A DNA stretch of 6,981 nucleotides, taken from positions 1-6,981 of the forward strand of contig JAYSLY010000030.1 of assembly GCA_043725085.1 (NCBI GenBank), read 5' to 3'. The notes under the pieces are model-generated. The model was not told the DNA's origin, did not search any database, and was given only the letters and a program-made list of their open reading frames with translations. The first letter of the stretch is position 1. Each line of letters starts with the position of its first letter. Shown one piece after another: positions 1-4,971 of this stretch. The DNA is from UBA9630 sp043725085 (lineage in GTDB: Bacteria; Patescibacteriota; Minisyncoccia; Moranbacterales; UBA2206). The translations under genes were made by a program, and so were the position numbers.

Positions 1-61
1 GATTGCACACCAGTATCAAAAATCAAACCCCGTATTTTTTTACAAAAAACTCTCTTAAATT

Positions 62-1018
62 TTAAACTAATTGGTTTAGAAGATTAAGGACTGGACAAAC
101 TTCATCGGGAGTTTCTGATGATGTAGTAAAAAATATATCTCCATATTTAGCTTTATTTTGTTTTTCTCCATTGTCAATTTTAACAAAGCCGCAATTTCCA
201 GAATTTATTTCTGATGAGGAATAAATATTCATGTAAGTAATAAAGGGTTTTCCATATCCAAAGTCGTCTTTGTCTTTACCTGCAATACCTGCATAAGTTT
301 TTCCAAGTTCATTGAGTTTTACTGTTTGCCATTTTTCATCAAAACCAGCTAGGCGAACTTTCCCAGTCAAAAGATTTTGCATCAATCCTTTCTTGATATT
401 TTTTTTGATCTTAATTTTCTTCGCCAATTTATTGATCATTTTATCCCAGGACTCCAAAACAACTACAATACTCTTCTGTTCTTCAATAGGCGGTAAACTC
501 AAAACAAGTTTGGCAAGATTTGTTTTTGAAACACCATACACAGACACACCATTGGCGATTTTTTTCAGTTTGTTTCTGACCTCTGGATTGCAAAATATGT
601 ATTGTCTGTACCGTTCTTCTGTTTTCTTCTTAGTATCTCTCAGCACAAAAGTATGGAGGCCTCCTACAACTTTTTTATTTTCTAACCCATGAACTGAAAC
701 AGTTGTTCCAATGCCCTCATAATCCTCGGAAACATCCGCCATAACTAAATCTCCATCCCTCAAGAAATCCTCTTTTTTTGGTAAAAAAGTTTTATCCTTA
801 ACTAGCGGTACTGATACATTCTCCAAATCTATGCTTGATGCTTTATATGTAGCATGAATATCTCCATAGTGGATGTTTCCAATTCCAGAAGTGTTATCTG
901 TGCCGCTGATCAGATTTTCACGTGAAATAGCATAAGTTCTCAAAAAACTAAAGATGTTTCCAACTTCTGTTTTTTGCCATCCTTCAGGAATATTTTTTTG
1001 TGGGTTATTCTTTTTCAT
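62..1018 (-). CDS. hsdS: Type I restriction-modification specificity subunit HsdS, shortened in the second TRD
   Basis: HsdS gives the type I methylase/restriction complex its DNA target. The 318-aa product opens with the usual start of a first target-recognition domain (IPEGWQKTEVGNIF, residues 10-23) and runs through TRD1 to about residue 165. The first conserved spacer follows: LPPIEEQKSIV (175-185), a Lys-rich coiled coil (190-215) and LLTGKVRLAGF (216-226). A second TRD starts at EKWQTVKLNELGKTYAG (228-244) and reaches KYGDIFFTTSSETPDEV (291-307). There it departs from the family: after DEV comes CPVLNLLNQLV and a TAA. Full-length HsdS proteins are usually near 400 aa with a second spacer, so the C-terminal half of TRD2 and the second coiled coil are missing. 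The ATG overlaps the RT stop (ATGA, 1015-1018) with no evident Shine-Dalgarno sequence, suggesting re-initiation after RT translation. I see no continuation in another frame before the window edge. Identity is firm; function of the truncated form is doubtful. Confidence 0.9.
   Translation of the reverse strand: MKKNNPQKNIPEGWQKTEVGNIFSFLRTYAISRENLISGTDNTSGIGNIHYGDIHATYKASSIDLENVSVPLVKDKTFLPKKEDFLRDGDLVMADVSEDYEGIGTTVSVHGLENKKVVGGLHTFVLRDTKKKTEERYRQYIFCNPEVRNKLKKIANGVSVYGVSKTNLAKLVLSLPPIEEQKSIVVVLESWDKMINKLAKKIKIKKNIKKGLMQNLLTGKVRLAGFDEKWQTVKLNELGKTYAGIAGKDKDDFGYGKPFITYMNIYSSSEINSGNCGFVKIDNGEKQNKAKYGDIFFTTSSETPDEVCPVLNLLNQLV
72..99 (+). repeat. Left copy of imperfect inverted repeat at the hsdS 3' break
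   Basis: This 28-bp stretch matches the reverse complement of 6883-6910 at 22 of 28 positions without gaps. The conserved blocks are TGGTTTAG (72-79), GGACTGG (88-94) and CAAA (96-99); the 8 bases at 80-87 match at only 3. It overlaps the last codons of hsdS, exactly where the protein stops resembling HsdS. A match of this quality could arise by chance somewhere in an A/T-rich window, but its position at both specificity-gene break points makes it notable. Confidence 0.4.
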
Positions 1019-2544
1019 AGTTTAGATAAAATACTAACATTTAAAAAAGAAATATCTTCTTTACGTGCTTCTTCCAGAAAACTTATAGATAGAGTTTTAT
1101 TTTCTAATCTAGAAAATTCATATACAAATAACCACATCTCTGTATAATCACCTTTCTTTCCGTTGCCTAAAAATTTAGACGCTTTATTCTCAATATTTAC
1201 AAAATAATTTTCAAAATATAAAATATTCAACTTGTTAATTTTTGAATATAAATATAACATCAAGATGCCCACACAATCATCTTCAGTTTTCTTATTTTTC
1301 TGTGATATATTCTCAATCTTAAGATCAAACACGATCGCATTATATAAAGACCAAGCAATTGCATCTGTCCGCTTATAGGAAACATGTTCATTGAAAAATT
1401 TATTTAAAAATAAAGTAGCCTCCTCTAAAATTTCCTTTTTTCTGGATGGAAAACTTTTTAGTCCAATATTTATAAAATAATGGCAAACATCGATAATATA
1501 AGGATACAGATAACACAAGTTAAAATAATATTGCAAAATTAAATGAAATGTTTCATAATCCGTGTATTTCTTTTTTCTAATTACCTGAATCGCATACCTA
1601 ATTGGGGACTCGCCTGGATTTTCAATAAATAATTCGCTCGACAAATCCAAAAAAGAGATAGCTGCATCCTTTTCCTCCTTGCCGATTTCTTTCCAAACAA
1701 TTACTGCTTTTAATTTTCTTACCCATGATTCATTTAAAGCCTTTGGTAGCGGTGATATTTTTGTTTTTCTAGTATTTAAAGCTAACTTATAAACTTCAAG
1801 CTCGGAAGATAAATCTTTTATAAACTGCTCGGCTTTTTCTCTTGTTTCACAAAAACAATAATAATCATCAATAAATCTATTGTATTCATATTTTTTTACA
1901 AGTTTGCCATCAATGCACGAAAGAATTAACTCAGCCATTATTCCGGAGGTATCTGGGCCTATTGGAACTCCTTTCGTTTCTCTATTTTGCGCATTTTGGA
2001 ACGACTGATCTATTTCGTTATACCAGGTCCTACTTTTTTTATTTGCTTTTGCTTTATTTTTTCCAACAAGTGCCCATGGAATGCTGTGGGTGTAAATACT
2101 AGGATAAAAACTTGCAATATCCGCATGAACAAAATATTTTTTTCCAAATTGTTTTTTTGTTTCAATAAATTCCTTATCCCTATTTCTATCATATGAATCA
2201 AGCGAAATAAGCCGCTCGTTTTTATTATTATCCTTTGGAATAATCATGGATATATCTGAGCGGTTATTAACTTTATCACAAATTTTGCTAATCTTATCCC
2301 AATTATTACATATCAACTTGCTAGTATTTATATGCGCAGCTGGATTTGGAATACCAAAAATGCGGGGTGCATTATCATTCCTAGTAGCTTTGTAGGTCAC
2401 CAAATTGAAGTCACCATTTTTAGGAGATTGTTTACCATTATCAATAACCCATTCGCCAAATACTTTAGAAGAAAATATACCCTCTAGTCTTTCGGGAAAT
2501 AGACCATGACATATTAATTTTTTATAAACTAAATTAGAATTCAT
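1015..2544 (-). CDS. Reverse transcriptase of the unknown-group/Abi-like (defence-associated) type
   Basis: RNA-directed DNA polymerase, 509 aa. Visible RT motifs in order: PRIFGIPNP (60-68); the motif A-type block FVHADIASFYPSIYTHSIPW (138-157) with metal-binding Asp142; KGVPIGPDTSGIMAELIL (191-208); the active-site box RFIDDYYCF (223-231) with Asp226/Asp227; and LNTRKTKISPLP (256-267), including the motif D Lys. All catalytic Asp residues are present. From about 280 to 509 there is a long extension, rich in aromatic and Lys residues and probably helical, with no domain I recognise. There is no group II intron maturase/HNH part and no retron msr-msd-sized gap, so the unknown-group/Abi RT lineage fits best; I cannot assign a DRT class. 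The ATG directly follows the TAA of an hsdM-tail repeat, and the TGA stop overlaps the hsdS ATG. By eye it is more A/T-rich than hsdM, consistent with separate acquisition. An antiphage role is inferred from family and context. Confidence 0.88.
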   Translation of the reverse strand: MNSNLVYKKLICHGLFPERLEGIFSSKVFGEWVIDNGKQSPKNGDFNLVTYKATRNDNAPRIFGIPNPAAHINTSKLICNNWDKISKICDKVNNRSDISMIIPKDNNKNERLISLDSYDRNRDKEFIETKKQFGKKYFVHADIASFYPSIYTHSIPWALVGKNKAKANKKSRTWYNEIDQSFQNAQNRETKGVPIGPDTSGIMAELILSCIDGKLVKKYEYNRFIDDYYCFCETREKAEQFIKDLSSELEVYKLALNTRKTKISPLPKALNESWVRKLKAVIVWKEIGKEEKDAAISFLDLSSELFIENPGESPIRYAIQVIRKKKYTDYETFHLILQYYFNLCYLYPYIIDVCHYFINIGLKSFPSRKKEILEEATLFLNKFFNEHVSYKRTDAIAWSLYNAIVFDLKIENISQKNKKTEDDCVGILMLYLYSKINKLNILYFENYFVNIENKASKFLGNGKKGDYTEMWLFVYEFSRLENKTLSISFLEEARKEDISFLNVSILSKL

Positions 2545-2619
2545 TTACTTAATTCCCAGCTCCTTTAAATAATTAGCCATTTGTTTTTCCAGCTTTTCAA
2601 TCTCAGTCTCAAGCTCAGC
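2545..2619 (-). repeat. hsdM 3'-tail repeat, copy C (before the RT gene)
   Basis: On the minus strand this reads as the last 24 codons of hsdM plus stop, in frame but without a start codon, matching copy A (4897-4971) at 65 of 75 bases. Most differences are silent; the protein-level changes are Pro to Thr, Lys to Asn and Asn to Gly. That pattern suggests it came from a diverged hsdM that was under coding selection. It starts 4 nt after the stop of the antirepressor-domain gene, in the +1 frame relative to it, and its TAA abuts the RT ATG. Confidence 0.85.
2554..2565 (-). promoter_or_regulatory. Candidate ribosome binding site for the RT, inside the hsdM-tail repeat
   Basis: The minus strand carries AAGGAG at 2565-2560 (15 nt before the RT ATG) and GGGA at 2557-2554 (9 nt before it). 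The corresponding places in copy A read AAAGAG and lack GGGA, so copy C has the best Shine-Dalgarno-like sequence of the three tails. This supports the ATG at 2544 and suggests that the repeat acts as the RT gene's translation leader. Confidence 0.5.
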
Positions 2620-2623
2620 CAGC

Positions 2624-3511
2624 TTAGCTTAATAATTTTTGAATATCTTCCTGGCTAAACTCTTTTCTATAGTCAATCAATTTCGGATGTTTTATTTTTC
2701 GCAATTCCTCGTCATAGGTTGCCATAATATTTCTGGCTCTTTTTTGATATACCAGCCAATTTCTCTGAGATGAAAACTCCACAAAAATCTTTTCAAACTC
2801 TTTCTGCGTCAACAGCCTGCCAAGTTTTTTGAATTCTTTTTCAACTTCACCAGCAAGTCCGGTTTCAAATGCTCCAATAATCAAAACAATTTCTTCATAC
2901 ATGGAATTCCTGGTTAGATCTTTTTTCACAAGATTCAAAAGTTTGCGATATTCTTTAGCTCTTTCCAGAAATAGAAAATTATAGAGCATATCCGTATAAG
3001 TGCCATAATTTTTCACCACCACAAAATCTTTTATACAATCCGTGAAATCTCGGCGATATTCTTTTGTTTCTTCCCGAGTTTCAAAAAACTGACTCGACAA
3101 CTGATTAATAAATTTTGGATCCATCGTGGCGATTTGCATCACTTTTTTGAAATCACCTTCTACACGAATAAAATATTTTCTAACTTTTTTGCCTATTTCA
3201 CTGTTTTCAATCATGGCTAATTCTTTTGCCATATCGACAGAAATAATATAGTCTTTTGGCACAACTTTTCCTGTTTTTGGGTCTCTGATTTTTCCCTTAT
3301 TAGAGCCAAATTTTCCATTCCCAGAAATGGGAATGGATGTGAAATAGTCCAGATTTTCGACAAAATCATATTTTTTTATCCTGTCTGTAATCCATGTTGC
3401 AAATCTTTTACCAACACCCAGCCAAGTATGCAATTCTCTGGCATTTACAAATCTTTTCTTTTCTCCATTAAAATCTTTTTGAATTACTTTGATGTTTATA
3501 AGCTCATTCAT
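2624..3511 (-). CDS. AntA/AntB antirepressor-domain protein with an unassigned C-terminal region
   Basis: The N-terminal ~115 residues of this 295-aa protein match the AntA/AntB antirepressor domain of phages: VNARELHTWLGVGKRFATWI (22-41), a following YDFVENLDYF (48-57), and DYIISVDMAKELAMIENSE (87-105) leading to KKVRKYFIRVE (108-118). In phages this domain is found on antirepressor proteins. The remaining ~175 residues are charged and probably helical (for example LFLERAKEYRKLLNLVKKDL, 180-199); I do not recognise a domain or a catalytic motif. The ATG at 3511 lies 10 nt after the stop of hsdM-tail copy B and has only a weak A-rich leader. Its TAA is 4 nt before copy C. Genes with phage-antirepressor or RhuM-like domains are known to sit inside type I R-M loci, but their role there is not settled. 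Domain identity is confident, role unknown. Confidence 0.8.
   Translation of the reverse strand: MNELINIKVIQKDFNGEKKRFVNARELHTWLGVGKRFATWITDRIKKYDFVENLDYFTSIPISGNGKFGSNKGKIRDPKTGKVVPKDYIISVDMAKELAMIENSEIGKKVRKYFIRVEGDFKKVMQIATMDPKFINQLSSQFFETREETKEYRRDFTDCIKDFVVVKNYGTYTDMLYNFLFLERAKEYRKLLNLVKKDLTRNSMYEEIVLIIGAFETGLAGEVEKEFKKLGRLLTQKEFEKIFVEFSSQRNWLVYQKRARNIMATYDEELRKIKHPKLIDYRKEFSQEDIQKLLS
3315..3336. repeat. Perfect 9-bp hairpin with a 4-nt loop inside the antirepressor gene
   Basis: CCATTCCCA (3315-3323) and TGGGAATGG (3328-3336) are exact reverse complements around a 4-base loop: GAAA on the plus strand, UUUC in the mRNA. It lies in the part of the gene encoding SIPISGNG (residues 59-66), a likely surface loop of the AntA/AntB domain. 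No U-run follows on either strand, so it does not look like an intrinsic terminator. Confidence 0.6.
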
Positions 3512-3521
3512 ATATTTATTT

Positions 3522-3599
3522 TTATTTCTTAATTTTCAACTCTTTTAGATACTTAGTCATCTGTTTTTCCAGCTTTTCAATCTCAGGCTCAAGCTCAGC
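3522..3599 (-). repeat. hsdM 3'-tail repeat, copy B (before the antirepressor gene)
   Basis: Bases 3528-3599 match hsdM copy A at 69 of 72 positions. The minus-strand frame reads like the hsdM tail (AELEPEIEKLEKQMTKYLKE), with Ala to Thr and Asn to Lys changes, and ends with an extra Lys codon and TAA at 3522. There is no start codon: the frame is closed by TGA at 3614-3612. Similarity to hsdM ends abruptly at base 3600, and the stop of the upstream 150-aa gene is 4 nt away, as in copy C. The close match to copy A suggests a recent duplication or ongoing gene conversion. Confidence 0.88.
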
Positions 3600-3603
3600 T
3601 GGA

Positions 3604-4056
3604 TTATTTTTTCAATTTCTTCACCTCCAGCCTCTCAATCCCATATTCTTCCAATTCATCTTCCCACGCAATGATGCACTCTTGCATTTTCAAAAAATGC
3701 TCCTCCTGTGTCATTTTTCCCCGTTCTTCTTTTGAATATTTTTCAAAAAAATCCCGCTCGCCCAATCTGTCAGGCAATTCATTCCAAAAAGTATCGTCGT
3801 CGTATTCGTGATGCAAATCATGCACATCAGTTTCTTCCACGAAAGACATGGTCGGATAGAACTTTCCATCGCCGACTTTCTCATCATCGGCATACTTTTC
3901 CAATCCAAAATCCTTGGCAAAGGAAAAAATATAGCTTTCTAGATCCTCATATTTTTCAATGCGGTCATCCATGCGATGCGCGTTGGCCATCCAGTTGCCC
4001 AAATAGACCAGTTTCATCAAATTTTCAAATTGTTCTTTTGTGAATTCAATTTTCAT
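3604..4056 (-). CDS. Uncharacterised acidic 150-aa protein
   Basis: I do not recognise a named family. The product is acidic and rich in aromatic residues. It begins MKIEFTKEQFENLMKLVYLG, followed by NWMANAHRMDD (21-31). A middle part follows with LEKYADDEKVGDGKFYPT and then EYDDDTFWNELPDRLGERDF, where clustered Asp/Glu, Trp and Arg look conserved. It ends in a short basic tail (EVKKLKK). There is no signal peptide, membrane segment or nuclease motif that I can identify. The ATG is 15 nt after the Bro-N gene's stop with little Shine-Dalgarno sequence, so it probably travels and is translated with that gene as one cassette. Its TAA precedes hsdM-tail copy B by 4 nt. An intact frame, sensible composition and operon position make it a real gene; function is open. 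Confidence 0.75.
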   Translation of the reverse strand: MKIEFTKEQFENLMKLVYLGNWMANAHRMDDRIEKYEDLESYIFSFAKDFGLEKYADDEKVGDGKFYPTMSFVEETDVHDLHHEYDDDTFWNELPDRLGERDFFEKYSKEERGKMTQEEHFLKMQECIIAWEDELEEYGIERLEVKKLKK

Positions 4057-4071
4057 AATATTTTACCAAAA

Positions 4072-4890
4072 TTACTTCAATTTTTTCTTACTGCTTAGGC
4101 CAAGGAAATTCTTTTTAGTGGAAATTTTCTTGCCTGTCCTTTTTTCAATATCCTTTCTGGTTCGACCCGCCACTTGTCCGCCTTCCTTGGCATCGCCTTT
4201 CAATTTTTCAAATCCTTCTAAATCTCGGTCTTTGTGAATTCGAGTAGTTGTTGCCTCGCCCAACATGGTCAAAATCAATTCCAGGTCGTCCATGTGATCA
4301 CGCAGATTTTCTTTTCGAAGCCCTTTGAATTTTTTGTAATCCTCGGCCGACATATCAAAAGTTCCTCCCAAAATTTCATTAGTCAAAATCGCATATTCGA
4401 TGCCTTCTTTGGCGCCTCGATTTTTCCATTCATTGGTCAATGTTTCACGCACTTCAATTCCACGCATCCGTTTTTCAATCCAGCCTTCCGGATAACCTTT
4501 GGCGCGATAAATTTCTCTGGCGCGATTGGCAGCCAGTTCCGGATTTTCAATTTCCTTGATGCGCTCATATCCGACTTTGGCCAACCAACGCTTGAACGGT
4601 TCGGCTTTCGGAGATGAGATTGATTGAATGATACGAAAAGCACCTTCGGTATTCATACAATTCATTTTTTGTCGCCCACCCTCAGTTTCAATCAAAAGGG
4701 TATGGACAATTTGTCCCCACCCTTTGCCTAATTCCGCATCTCTAAGCCTCATTTTGCGAATATAGTCCTTAGGATTCACAGAGTTCGTAAGTATTTGCAC
4801 GATATCCTCAATCACAAACCACCATTCATCCTTATGCCAAATTCTTCGCACTTTTTTACCTTCAAATATAGCTATTTTTGCATTCTTCAT
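4072..4890 (-). CDS. Bro-N family protein, DinD-like architecture
   Basis: 272-aa protein with an N-terminal BRO (Bro-N) domain: KIAIFEGKKVRRIWHKDEWW (5-24), FVIEDIVQILTNSVNPKDYI (25-44) and, further on, MNCMNTEGAFRIIQSISSPK (76-95) followed by AEPFKRWLAKVGYERI (96-111). Bro-N domains occur on phage antirepressors and baculovirus BRO proteins and are thought to bind DNA. The C-terminal part (about 120-272) looks like the DNA-damage-inducible protein D type: ILTNEILGGTFDMSAEDYKK (168-187), LILTMLGEATTTRIHKDRD (205-223), then a basic end (KEGGQVAGRTRKDIEKRTGK, 235-254). I see no catalytic motif. It starts 6 nt after the hsdM stop and uses the hsdM tail as its leader, so it is probably translated right after the methylase. 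Regulation of, or cooperation with, the R-M system is inference from position only. Confidence 0.82.
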   Translation of the reverse strand: MKNAKIAIFEGKKVRRIWHKDEWWFVIEDIVQILTNSVNPKDYIRKMRLRDAELGKGWGQIVHTLLIETEGGRQKMNCMNTEGAFRIIQSISSPKAEPFKRWLAKVGYERIKEIENPELAANRAREIYRAKGYPEGWIEKRMRGIEVRETLTNEWKNRGAKEGIEYAILTNEILGGTFDMSAEDYKKFKGLRKENLRDHMDDLELILTMLGEATTTRIHKDRDLEGFEKLKGDAKEGGQVAGRTRKDIEKRTGKKISTKKNFLGLSSKKKLK

Positions 4891-4896
4891 TTGATT

Positions 4897-4971
4897 TTAC
4901 TTAATGTTCAACTCTTTTAGATACTTAGCCATCTGTTTCTCCAGCTTTTCAATCTCAGGCTCAAGCTCAGC
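4897..4971 (-). repeat. hsdM 3'-tail repeat, copy A (genuine hsdM end)
   Basis: This is the 3' end of hsdM, residues 481-504 plus TAA, encoding a charged coiled-coil-like tail (AELEPEIEKLEKQMAKYLKE and four more residues). It is the only copy fused to an open hsdM frame, so it is the parental form. Copies B (3522-3599) and C (2545-2619) repeat it behind two downstream genes. In all three places the next gene's ATG lies 0 to 10 nt after the tail's stop codon. Confidence 0.9.

Noticed and set aside
1..61. Short open minus-strand frame running to the window edge
   Set aside because: Fewer than 25 codons with no HsdS-like or other recognisable residues; cannot be called a gene.
64..77. Near-palindrome AAACTAATTGGTTT at the hsdS stop as a possible terminator
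   Set aside because: The stem is only about 5 weak pairs with no proper U-tract placement; no confident terminator call is possible.
312..692. Plus-strand open frames across the window, for example 312-692, 3708-4043, 4234-4617 and 5290-5622
   Set aside because: They lie antisense to well-supported genes, have low-complexity Phe/Ser/Leu-rich translations and no recognisable domains.
1015..2544. Group II intron or retron interpretation of the RT
   Set aside because: No maturase or HNH part, no intron RNA domains at either side, and no msr-msd-sized gap; the adjoining genes are tightly coupled.
2545..3599. CRISPR-like or integron-like array from the three tail repeats
   Set aside because: Repeats are far apart, separated by whole genes, diverged, and clearly derived from hsdM coding sequence; there is no attC-type structure or spacer pattern.
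3599..3614. Programmed frameshift at the A-run joining the 150-aa gene to hsdM-tail copy B
   Set aside because: Joining would need a +1 shift, not the usual -1 slip on an A-run, and the ANT gene shows the same offset without such a run.
3684..3700. A/T-rich hairpin GCATTTT-CAA-AAAATGC
   Set aside because: Inside the 150-aa gene, low complexity and lacking a following U-tract; not a credible terminator.
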